64,000 nucleotides of DNA from contig JACKPN010000003.1 of NCBI GenBank assembly GCA_024233575.1, forward strand, positions 1 to 64,000. Reading direction: 5' to 3'. Origin of the DNA: Chlamydiales bacterium. GTDB lineage: Bacteria; Chlamydiota; Chlamydiia; Chlamydiales; Criblamydiaceae. The notes beneath the pieces are model-generated. The model searched no databases. It worked only from the letters and a program-made list of their open reading frames with translations, and was not told the origin of the DNA. Made by a program: the position numbers and the translations under genes. Shown here in pieces: positions 6,691-14,330 of this stretch (position 1 is its first letter; the number at the start of each line of letters is the position of its first letter).

Positions 6691-7695
6691 TTACTTCCGG
6701 CGCACCCCCGCAATGCCGATGTAAGCAATGTCTCGGTTGCTGTTAACGACGAGGCCGTCCGAGGCAAAGGCCCCAACAATGAGTTTCAAGACATTAATAG
6801 GCTCTTCATTGCAGCAGGTATAGGTCCATGGCTCAACACCGAATAATCTCATTCCACTCTCAACGTAATTAACATAGTTGCAAACAACCGCCTCCAAAAG
6901 ATTTGGGGCATCATAGCCTTCAACACGTGATGCAAGTGCTAACTGTTCATCTCTTCTTTTTCCTCGGCTATCAGGAATTACATCCGTTGTCATCAAGACC
7001 CAATACGATTTTTGAACAGGGATATCTCCATGTTTCTGTTCAATTAAAGAGCACATGTACCAATAGCCTTTTTCCACTTTGTTCCCTTCGATGGGGCTTT
7101 TCGCCAACTCTCCCATGTTGTTTAAGGTAAGACCTTTTGGAATAAAGAAAAGCTTGGCGGTTTCTGAAACTTTTTTCCCATCAAAATATGGTGAGGGCTT
7201 ATCCAGCTCTTCTAAAAGCTCTCTGGGAACTGAAGGTGAATCAGAAAGGTCAATTCCAAGCTCTTTAAGCTTTTCCTCGCCATAATACTTAATCCACTCA
7301 GCAGGGGAAAAAGCTGTTTCAGGACATTGCGAACCTATCAAATGCTCTTGTATTTCTGTGAATCCTAAAGCTTCAGCTGCAACAAGAATAAACTGTCTTT
7401 CTTGCCCATCTATAATTGATGACTCATCCGGCAAAATTCCATGACGAATATATGGTTCAAACCATTTTTGAAAAATCACGGGGTTTATCTCGACAAATCG
7501 ATCGCCTTCCCCATGCTCCCCACTGTACATAGAAGCAAGAATGTTCGTCGAAATAGAGCCTATCGATCTAACTGTCTCTTCACTAAAAGTAAATGCTGTT
7601 CCACCTACATTATAAATGTAAACCTTTCCTTGATTAGGCTCCAGGCAACCTTCCTGGCTTAAGTGCAACCTACTATCTGTTATTTCTGAAGTCAT
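6691..7695 (-). CDS. KCTD-type BTB protein with variable C-terminus (paralog 5, most divergent short form)
   Basis: 334 residues. KCTD-like BTB domain at about 20-110 (V-Y-I-Y-N-V-G-G-T-A-F-T-F, then D-R-F-V-E-I-N-P-V-I-F), then the shared C-terminal domain ending I-G-I-A-G-V-R-R-K. It is the most diverged of the five, both in the BTB part and in the codons around the variable block. It starts 11 bases after the stop of the F-box gene upstream (7707-8588) with GAGGAAAG before ATG, so the two are probably cotranscribed. This links an SCF-type and a CUL3-type adaptor-like protein in one transcript. Confidence 0.78.
   Translation of the reverse strand: MTSEITDSRLHLSQEGCLEPNQGKVYIYNVGGTAFTFSEETVRSIGSISTNILASMYSGEHGEGDRFVEINPVIFQKWFEPYIRHGILPDESSIIDGQERQFILVAAEALGFTEIQEHLIGSQCPETAFSPAEWIKYYGEEKLKELGIDLSDSPSVPRELLEELDKPSPYFDGKKVSETAKLFFIPKGLTLNNMGELAKSPIEGNKVEKGYWYMCSLIEQKHGDIPVQKSYWVLMTTDVIPDSRGKRRDEQLALASRVEGYDAPNLLEAVVCNYVNYVESGMRLFGVEPWTYTCCNEEPINVLKLIVGAFASDGLVVNSNRDIAYIGIAGVRRK
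6721..6750 (-). other. Hypervariable block of paralog 5
   Basis: Ten codons encoding V-V-N-S-N-R-D-I-A-Y. Most fit the same inferred AAY-type template, but three positions (second codon GTT, third codon AAC where G is expected first, sixth codon CGA) need ordinary mutations. The block is therefore either older or derived from another template. Confidence 0.55.
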
Positions 7696-7706
7696 CTTTC
7701 CTCACA

Positions 7707-8588
7707 TTAATTAATCTTATAGCATCCACATACGTCTACTGTTGTTGTTGAAGCCTCTCCAAAACCGACAAAAATGCCTTTAAGGCTATTGCCAACGACT
7801 AGGGATACCTTATTACCATTTTGCTCGATCGTATCGCCAGTGCGCGTATATGTGATCTCCTTTTCATTCCAATCAAAACATTCCAACTTTCTTTGGACTA
7901 ATAGCAGTGCTGTCGCTGTCAGCATGTCAGGAATAGTGCTTCCAATCTGACTCAGCAGCTTGTGATGCTCATGGGTCATCTTAAGACGGCTCCCGGAAAT
8001 GATCCTGTTTGTAATCACCACTGTATGCGTCTTCTCTACATTCTTTTTTCTATGCTGATCCTCGATATCGTTGTAGGCCAAAGACAAGGAATGTCCGCTC
8101 GCAGAGGCCAATTGCTCCAATTGTTCCAAGCAATACCCCTTCGGCATCGTCAACACCATAACGCCTGCATCGCTCTCGACAACTTTCGGCGCTGTCACTA
8201 CCTGGAGAAAACTCAATAACTGCCTTTTCTCGCCTCGCGTCAATGAGCATTGATCTTCAATAGACAAGCCAAAATGAATTTTCCAATCTTCAAGAGTAAA
8301 CTGCTTTAGATCGGGAATAAACCTTCGCAAGTTCCAAAGTTTCTCATCCTGTGCGATAGCCGCCCAACGCCGGCATGTCAATGATGCCGAAGCAAGATCG
8401 TCAAGCGTGAACAGCTCAAAAATCTTCTGCAATAGTTCATCGGGAAGGACGCTGGAAGTAGACCGAAATACCTCGTCGAAATAAGTCTCTGTCGGCTGGT
8501 GCACATACGTTGATAGAATAGTACAAGAATTCATAAACCCATCGTGAAAAGGGGATACCATAATGAAACCATTCATGATTTTCAACAT
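7707..8588 (-). CDS. F-box protein with a divergent copy of the shared C-terminal domain
   Basis: 293 residues. Residues 46-88 are a clear F-box: L-P-D-E-L-L-Q-K-I-F, D-D-L-A-S-A-S-L-T-C-R-R-W, then D-E-K-L-W. The rest aligns by eye with the C-terminal domain of the BTB paralogs (M-P-K-G-x-x-L-x-x-L-x-x-L-A-S; V-I-T-N-R-I-I-S-G-S-R-L-K; I-T-Y-T-R; S-L-V-V-G) but lacks the V-G-V-A-G-V-R-R-K end and the hairpin. F-boxes recruit SKP1 to SCF ubiquitin ligases, and several intracellular bacteria deliver F-box effectors. Several in-frame ATGs exist (8588, 8576, 8561, 8534) and no clear ribosome binding site decides between them. It is upstream of, and 11 bases from, paralog 5. Confidence 0.8.
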   Translation of the reverse strand: MLKIMNGFIMVSPFHDGFMNSCTILSTYVHQPTETYFDEVFRSTSSVLPDELLQKIFELFTLDDLASASLTCRRWAAIAQDEKLWNLRRFIPDLKQFTLEDWKIHFGLSIEDQCSLTRGEKRQLLSFLQVVTAPKVVESDAGVMVLTMPKGYCLEQLEQLASASGHSLSLAYNDIEDQHRKKNVEKTHTVVITNRIISGSRLKMTHEHHKLLSQIGSTIPDMLTATALLLVQRKLECFDWNEKEITYTRTGDTIEQNGNKVSLVVGNSLKGIFVGFGEASTTTVDVCGCYKIN

Positions 8589-8651
8589 TTCTTGCTTGAA
8601 ATAATGGGCTGTTTTAGTCGATGATCTCTCCTTTTCAACCAGGAGAAAATC

Positions 8652-9422
8652 ATGAAAAGACTACTTTTTGCCATCTTTCTTGCGGTCTCATCACTTCAGG
8701 CGCAGATCATCGAAACGATGCATCTGGAAGAGGTGCGCGAATTTCTAACACCGGAAACACTGGTCATCTTCGACATCGACAACACCTTAATGGTACCGGC
8801 ACAAGATCTCGGAACCGACCAATGGTTCCACCATCGTATCTACCATTACATCGACCAAGGAATGGAAAATAGAGCTGCTTTGGAAAAAGCATTAGGAGAA
8901 TGGATGTCAGTGCAAAGCATCACCAAAGTCCTCGAAGCGGAACCGGGCGCTGCCAAACTGGTCAACGACCTGCAAAATGAAGGCTACACAGTCATGGGGC
9001 TGACATCACGAGGTCTGGGTCTCAGCACACGCACCATCCTCCAACTGGACTCTCTGGGGATCAACCTGGAAAAAACAGCGCCGACACACGACGAATTCCA
9101 CTTCATGAACACCCGCGGCGTCCTCTTCCGTGAAGGAATCCTCTTCACCTCAGGCACCCACAAAGGAACAGCATTTGCCAAGTTCCTCGATCGCGCTCAC
9201 TACACACCGAAAGCCGTGATCTTCATCAACGACAAACATTCGCATATCGTTCCCGTGCACGATATGTGCGCGCAGCTGGGCATTCCTTGCATCGGCATGC
9301 GCTACGGCTACACCGATGCGCAAGTGGCAGCATTCGATCCGGTCCTGACAGACTTGCAATATGCAGAATTCGGCAAAATCATGAGCAACGAAGAAGCAAG
9401 ATCACTCTTGAACAATAAATAA
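8652..9422 (+). CDS. Secreted HAD-like protein, DUF2608 type
   Basis: 256 residues. A signal peptide covers residues 1-18 (M-K-R-L-L-F-A-I-F-L, cleavage after an A-Q-A-like site). F-D-I-D-N-T at 40-45 is the HAD phosphatase motif I with both aspartates (41, 43). L-T-S-R-G near residue 115 fits motif II, and F-I-N-D-K fits the acidic motif. I recall this architecture as the DUF2608 family of Legionella and chlamydiae; the substrate is unknown. AGGAG lies well placed before the ATG. Transcribed divergently from the F-box gene. Confidence 0.72.
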   Translation: MKRLLFAIFLAVSSLQAQIIETMHLEEVREFLTPETLVIFDIDNTLMVPAQDLGTDQWFHHRIYHYIDQGMENRAALEKALGEWMSVQSITKVLEAEPGAAKLVNDLQNEGYTVMGLTSRGLGLSTRTILQLDSLGINLEKTAPTHDEFHFMNTRGVLFREGILFTSGTHKGTAFAKFLDRAHYTPKAVIFINDKHSHIVPVHDMCAQLGIPCIGMRYGYTDAQVAAFDPVLTDLQYAEFGKIMSNEEARSLLNNK

Positions 9423-9445
9423 GACTCCTTACATACACTAAAAGT

Positions 9446-10258
9446 ATGTTTGGAAACTGCTACACAAAGGAACCGCCTCTGCATCAGGCGGTGATCGACA
9501 ATGACATCGACAGAGTAAAGGAACTTGCGCAGCAACCTGCCGAGTTCCTGAAAGTCAATGCTTTGGGGTTCACCGCCTTAGAGATTGCCCACTTCCTTGA
9601 CCGCAAAGAATCCATCACCCTCCTCGACAAAGCCCCACCGCATTCCATAACGGTGCAACTTCCCGATGCTGCACATACTAAAGAGCTTAGCGAAAGCGAC
9701 TTCAACCAGGAATTCAACATCGACTACGCTCCCTACCTGCGCTTCGCTTCCTATAAAGAGCTGAAGAAAGTGATTAGGGAATGTCCGTTAATGATCAAAA
9801 ACAAGGTCACGGGTCATGAACAGCGGGAGCTAGGACAAAAATACAGCGAAATGATTGCATCAGGGCGTACGAAAAAACTGACGATCAAATGGATAGACAG
9901 CGTTATCGGCTTTGGCGTCTATTCCCAAGAACTAATCCAGCCGGGCGAATACATCGGAGAATACACAGGCCTTCTACGCCAGACAAGACGCAACTCACAC
10001 GATTTCAATGCTTACTGTTTTCATTATCCAACTCGTTTTTGGTCTTTGAACTACTACATCGTCGACGCGCAAAACGAGGGCAACATCACACGTTTCATCA
10101 ACCACAGCGACGAGCCAAACCTTGAACCATTCGGCGTTTATGACCGCGGCCTCCTCCATCTTGTCCTCATCAGCAACAGGCAAATCCCCCCTAACACACA
10201 ACTAACGTACGACTACGGCGACGATTATTGGCAACGTCGCATCAAGCTCCCCTTGTAA
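9446..10258 (+). CDS. SET-domain lysine methyltransferase with ankyrin-like N-terminus
   Basis: 270 residues. Residues 10-60 resemble one to two ankyrin-type helices (L-H-Q-A-V-I-D-N-D-I-D-R-V-K-E-L, then T-A-L-E-I-A-H-F-L). The C-terminal half is a SET domain: G-F-G-V-Y with G-E-Y-I-G-E-Y-T-G, the R-F-I-N-H-S motif at 216-221 that binds S-adenosylmethionine, and L-T-Y-D-Y-G at 253-258. SET proteins methylate lysines on histones or histone-like proteins; Chlamydia has secreted and Hc1-modifying members. No post-SET cysteines are present. Starts 23 bases after the previous gene, so possibly the same transcript. Confidence 0.82.
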   Translation: MFGNCYTKEPPLHQAVIDNDIDRVKELAQQPAEFLKVNALGFTALEIAHFLDRKESITLLDKAPPHSITVQLPDAAHTKELSESDFNQEFNIDYAPYLRFASYKELKKVIRECPLMIKNKVTGHEQRELGQKYSEMIASGRTKKLTIKWIDSVIGFGVYSQELIQPGEYIGEYTGLLRQTRRNSHDFNAYCFHYPTRFWSLNYYIVDAQNEGNITRFINHSDEPNLEPFGVYDRGLLHLVLISNRQIPPNTQLTYDYGDDYWQRRIKLPL

Positions 10259-10301
10259 ACATAAGTATTTATTATGTATTAAAAAGATTAGAGGTACTGT
10301 T

Positions 10302-11294
10302 ATGAGCAAAAAGTATGTGATTTTCCCGATCATCGGCGGGATCGCTCTGCTATCCTTAATTTTCTTTCGCCCCCACGTCTCTCACAACAATGACACAATT
10401 AAAATCTCGGGCAATATCGAGATCACAGAAGTAGAAGTCAGCTTCAAAATCCCGGGACGCGTCGACAAACGGCTCGTCTCCGAAGGGGAGTTCGTCGGTA
10501 TCGGGCAAAATGTCGCCCACCTCGACCACCGCGAACTGTCACAGGAAGTCGCCGTCCATGAGGCGGAAGTGCAGGCAGCTCAAGCGCAGCTGCAGGAAAT
10601 GGAAGTGGGCTACCTCCCTGAAGAGATCGCTCAAGCGGAAGCCAAAGTGCGACAAGCGGAAGCAGATTTCAATCGCTATCTGGCTGATTACGAAAGACAA
10701 AAAAAACTCTTCGAAAATGAAGTGATCTCCTCTCGTGAATTCGATATGAGCAAATCGGCCTACGAAGTTGCCAAAGCAAAACAAACAGGAGCAAAAGAAC
10801 AACTGGCGCTTCTTCAGCGCGGCATCCGCAAAGAAAAAATAGACCAGGCACGCGCACAGCTAGAAAAAGCTAAACAAGGGCTTGGCCTCGCACAAACAAA
10901 ATTGAGCAATGCCAACCTCACATCACCAATCACTGGATATGTCCTCTCTGAAAATATCCAGCAAGGGGAGTTCGTCGCTCCAGGAACACCGATCGTGACC
11001 ATCGGTAATCTGAATGATGTGTGGATGCGTGGTTATATCAACGAGCGCGACCTAGGCAAAGTCCGCCTAGGCCAACATGTCGACGTTACTTCCGACTCCT
11101 ACCCTGAGAAAATCTATGACGGCACCATTACGTTCATCTCACCAGAAGCGGAATTCACGCCGAAAAATGTTCAGACGGAACAAGAGCGGGTAAAGCTTGT
11201 CTACCGGATTAAAGTGTCAATCAACAACCCCAATCAAGAACTGAAACCGGGGATGCCTGTCGATGGCGTGATCGACCTCAATGATGAAAAATAA
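10302..11294 (+). CDS. ybhG: Membrane fusion protein of an ABC exporter (HlyD/YbhG type)
   Basis: 330 residues. One N-terminal membrane anchor (residues 5-24), then a biotinyl-lipoyl-like half (I-P-G-R-V-D-K-R-L-V-S-E-G-E-F-V), a long alanine- and glutamine-rich coiled-coil hairpin (about 75-190) and the second half (T-S-P-I-T-G-Y-V-L-S-E-N then G-E-F-V-A-P-G-T-P). It would link the inner-membrane transporter to the TolC-like channel. First gene of a run in which all neighbours overlap or are separated by a few bases. Confidence 0.85.
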   Translation: MSKKYVIFPIIGGIALLSLIFFRPHVSHNNDTIKISGNIEITEVEVSFKIPGRVDKRLVSEGEFVGIGQNVAHLDHRELSQEVAVHEAEVQAAQAQLQEMEVGYLPEEIAQAEAKVRQAEADFNRYLADYERQKKLFENEVISSREFDMSKSAYEVAKAKQTGAKEQLALLQRGIRKEKIDQARAQLEKAKQGLGLAQTKLSNANLTSPITGYVLSENIQQGEFVAPGTPIVTIGNLNDVWMRGYINERDLGKVRLGQHVDVTSDSYPEKIYDGTITFISPEAEFTPKNVQTEQERVKLVYRIKVSINNPNQELKPGMPVDGVIDLNDEK

Positions 11295-11296
11295 CA

Positions 11297-12247
11297 ATGC
11301 AGATAATCGAAACGCAACATCTGACCAAAGCCTTTGGCAATGTCACCGCAATCGACAACCTGACCTTCTCAGTTGAAGAGGGTGAAATCTTCGGCCTCGT
11401 AGGTCCCGATGGTGCAGGAAAAACAACGCTGACACGCATGCTCACTGGAATCCTATCCCCTTCAGCAGGAGAAGCATGGGTCGCAGGATATAACATCGCC
11501 AAAGACGCGGAAGCGATAAAAGAAAAGATCGGCTACATGAGCCAAAAATTCGGTCTCTATGAAGACCTGACAGTTCTTGAGAATATCGCGTTCTTCGCCG
11601 ATATCTATGGTGTCCGAGGAAAAAATCGAAAAGATAAAATCGAAGAACTCCTCCACTTCAGCCAACTGCAAGAGTTCCACGACCGCCTTGCCGGCAATCT
11701 ATCAGGGGGGATGAAACAGAAACTTGCGCTTTCTTGCGCACTGATCCATACGCCCAAGATCCTCTTCCTCGACGAACCCACAAACGGCGTGGACCCTGTC
11801 TCACGCCGCGACTTCTGGCGTATCCTCTACCATCTGCATCGCGAAGAGGTAACGATCTTCCTGACAACAGCATACCTTGAAGAGGCGGAACGATGCGGGC
11901 ATGTAGCCTTCGCACATAAAGGGAAATTCCTCATCGAAGGAACACCAAAAGAGGTAAAACAACACTTGATCGGTAAAGTCCTCGAAATCTCCTGCGCAAA
12001 GCCGCGTCGCGCAATGTTAGCACTGCAAAACACACTCGGCAACGACTGTGTAAAACTGTTCGGCAACAGAATCCACGTCTACCTCTACACCGAACAACCT
12101 AAGATACTTGTCGCCAAAGTAGAACAAATTCTCGACAGCAACGAAATTCGTGAACACCATATCATCCTTGCTGAACCGACACTCGAAGATGTATTCATGT
12201 CGCTGATGCGCGAAAGCGAAGAGGAGGCGGCAGATGCAGTCCTCTGA
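11297..12247 (+). CDS. ABC transporter ATPase, first of two (N-terminal half of YbhF type)
   Basis: 316 residues. Walker A G-P-D-G-A-G-K-T-T, Q-loop M-S-Q-K-F-G-L-Y-E-D, signature L-S-G-G-M-K-Q-K-L, Walker B I-L-F-L-D-E-P-T. The position of the switch histidine reads T-T-A-Y rather than T-T-H-Y, so this domain may be the less active partner. In E. coli YbhF both ATPases are one protein; here they are separate genes that overlap by 14 bases. Energises export by the permeases that follow. Confidence 0.88.
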   Translation: MQIIETQHLTKAFGNVTAIDNLTFSVEEGEIFGLVGPDGAGKTTLTRMLTGILSPSAGEAWVAGYNIAKDAEAIKEKIGYMSQKFGLYEDLTVLENIAFFADIYGVRGKNRKDKIEELLHFSQLQEFHDRLAGNLSGGMKQKLALSCALIHTPKILFLDEPTNGVDPVSRRDFWRILYHLHREEVTIFLTTAYLEEAERCGHVAFAHKGKFLIEGTPKEVKQHLIGKVLEISCAKPRRAMLALQNTLGNDCVKLFGNRIHVYLYTEQPKILVAKVEQILDSNEIREHHIILAEPTLEDVFMSLMRESEEEAADAVL

Positions 12248-13190
12248 GACTTATGCTGTCTCTGTCAATAACCTGGAACGGCGCTTCGGCAACTTCATCG
12301 CGGTCAATAAGGTGTCGTTCGACATCCCTAAAGGCACCATCTACGGTTTCCTCGGCCCTAACGGCGCCGGCAAATCAACGACGATACGTATGCTTTGTGG
12401 CCTTCTGGAGCCAACAAGTGGCACAGGCACGGTCGCAGGACTAGATATCAAAACGCAAGCGGAAAAGATCAAGTCGGAAATCGGCTACATGAGCCAAAAG
12501 TTCTCACTATACGAAGACCTGACCGTCGAAGAAAACATCGACTTCTACAGCGGCATCTACCGCGTACCGGAAGGAATCAAAGCGTCACGCAAAGAGTGGG
12601 TAATCGAAATGGCGGGACTCACCGACCACCGCAGCTCAATGACAAAAAGCCTCTCCGGAGGATGGAAGCAGCGCCTGGCGCTAGGATGCGCGATTCTCCA
12701 TAAACCATCGATCCTCTTCCTCGACGAACCAACAGCGGGCGTCGACCCGATCAACAGGCGGCGCTTCTGGAACCTGATCTATGACCTTGCCGACGAGGGT
12801 GTGACGATCTTCGTCACTACACACTACATGGACGAGGCCGAATACGTCGACAACATCGCCTTCATCTACAGAGGGATCATGATCGCCCATGGCACGCCCG
12901 ACACCCTAAAAACAGAGATCATGAAAGATGGCGTCCTCGAGATTTTCTGCGAACAGACAGAACGGGCGATGATCATGCTGAAGCAGATCCCCGACATCAA
13001 AGAGGTAGCGCTATTCGGCCGCGGCCTCCATGTTGTCACCGGCAACGTAGAAAAAACCATTCCCATGATCCAGCAACTGCTCAAAAATCCGCATTACAAC
13101 GTCACCTCGATCCTACAAATCCCCCCCAACATGGAAGACGTTTTTGTTTCGCTGATCGAATCCCACGACACCAAAGGAGGCGCACGATGA
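12234..13190 (+). CDS. ABC transporter ATPase, second of two (C-terminal half of YbhF type)
   Basis: 318 residues with all motifs intact: G-P-N-G-A-G-K-S-T, Q-loop M-S-Q-K-F-S-L-Y-E-D, signature L-S-G-G-W-K-Q-R-L, Walker B L-F-L-D-E-P-T-A-G-V-D-P and T-T-H-Y switch histidine. Overlaps the previous gene by 14 bases and the next by 4, which indicates translational coupling. Pairs with the preceding ATPase to form an asymmetric ATPase dimer. Confidence 0.88.
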   Translation: MQSSETYAVSVNNLERRFGNFIAVNKVSFDIPKGTIYGFLGPNGAGKSTTIRMLCGLLEPTSGTGTVAGLDIKTQAEKIKSEIGYMSQKFSLYEDLTVEENIDFYSGIYRVPEGIKASRKEWVIEMAGLTDHRSSMTKSLSGGWKQRLALGCAILHKPSILFLDEPTAGVDPINRRRFWNLIYDLADEGVTIFVTTHYMDEAEYVDNIAFIYRGIMIAHGTPDTLKTEIMKDGVLEIFCEQTERAMIMLKQIPDIKEVALFGRGLHVVTGNVEKTIPMIQQLLKNPHYNVTSILQIPPNMEDVFVSLIESHDTKGGAR

Positions 13191-14323
13191 AAATGCACCG
13201 TCTCCTCGCTATCGCAAGAAAAGAGTGCATCCAAATCAAAAGGGACTGGCGCAGTCTCTTCCTCACCATCGGCACGCCGATCTTCCTCCTGGTCCTTTTC
13301 GCCTACGCCTTGACTCTTGATGTCGACAATGTGCCAATGACGATCTGGGACCAAAGCAAAACACCGGAAAGCCGCGACCTGATCAGCCGCTTCGTAGGCT
13401 CTCGCTACTTCACAATAAAAGGAGGCTACGCTAACAATTACAAAGAGATCGAACACGCTCTCGACACGGGTAAAGCGTCAATAGCCTTGGTCATCCCCGA
13501 AAACTTCGCCAGCCGCCTCGACTCGGGACTGCCGGCAAAAATCCAACTGCTCGTCGACGGCAGCGACGCCAATACCGCTACGATCTCCCTAGGCTATGCC
13601 GATGCCGTCGCCCACGGATTCTCGAAAGAACTGTTTATCGAAGAGATGCGCCACCAAGGAAAAGAGCCGCCAAAGCCGGCGATCGACCTGCGCACACGTG
13701 TCTGGTTCAACCCCGATAAAGAATCAAAAAACAACATCATCCCGGGACTGATCGGCGTGATCATGATGGTGATCGCCTCCCTGATGACGTCGCTGACGGT
13801 CGCACGCGAATGGGAACGGGGTACCATGGAACAACTGATCGCCACACCGATGAAATCAACAGAAATGATCTTCGGAAAAATGCTTCCCTACTTTGCTATG
13901 GGAGCGATCGACGTCCTCCTGATCGTCTTGATCGGCAAGTTCGTCTTCGAAGTGCCGTTCCGCGGCAGCTATCTGCTGCTTGTCGGCATGGCGACGCTGT
14001 TCCTCATCGGCGCCCTATCTCTGGGAATGCTGATCAGCATCGTTACCAAAAGCCAGCTTCTGGCAAGCCAGCTGGCGACAGTCCTGACATTCCTGCCGTC
14101 ATTCCTCCTTTCAGGATTCCTCAGCGCCATCAACAACATGCCGGAACCGATCCAAGCGATCACCTACTTCGTTCCGGCACGCTACTTCATCACCTTTTTG
14201 CGGGCGATCTATCTAAAAGGGGTCGGCCTGTCGATTCTCTATACGGAAGGAATATTCCTGCTATTGTTTGCACTGACAATGGCTTTAGCTGCAAATATCG
14301 TATTTAAAAAGAAACTGACATGA
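13187..14323 (+). CDS. ybhS: ABC-2 type permease (YbhS-like)
   Basis: 378 residues. One N-terminal membrane helix, a periplasmic domain of about 140 residues, then five helices with the typical E-R-G-T-M-E-Q-L-I-A-T-P motif and the L-L-S-G-F-L-S-A-I-N-N-M-P conserved segment before the last helices. This is the ABC-2 permease plan. Paralogous to the next gene, with which it should form a heterodimer in the inner membrane. Confidence 0.87.
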   Translation: MKMHRLLAIARKECIQIKRDWRSLFLTIGTPIFLLVLFAYALTLDVDNVPMTIWDQSKTPESRDLISRFVGSRYFTIKGGYANNYKEIEHALDTGKASIALVIPENFASRLDSGLPAKIQLLVDGSDANTATISLGYADAVAHGFSKELFIEEMRHQGKEPPKPAIDLRTRVWFNPDKESKNNIIPGLIGVIMMVIASLMTSLTVAREWERGTMEQLIATPMKSTEMIFGKMLPYFAMGAIDVLLIVLIGKFVFEVPFRGSYLLLVGMATLFLIGALSLGMLISIVTKSQLLASQLATVLTFLPSFLLSGFLSAINNMPEPIQAITYFVPARYFITFLRAIYLKGVGLSILYTEGIFLLLFALTMALAANIVFKKKLT

Positions 14324-14330
14324 GGCTCCC

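Noticed and set aside
174..7695. A template repeat for the putative DGR inside the window
   Set aside because: I looked on both strands for an adenine-rich near-copy of the conserved 3' end of the variable genes. The conserved motif occurs only at the five gene ends, so no template was annotated.
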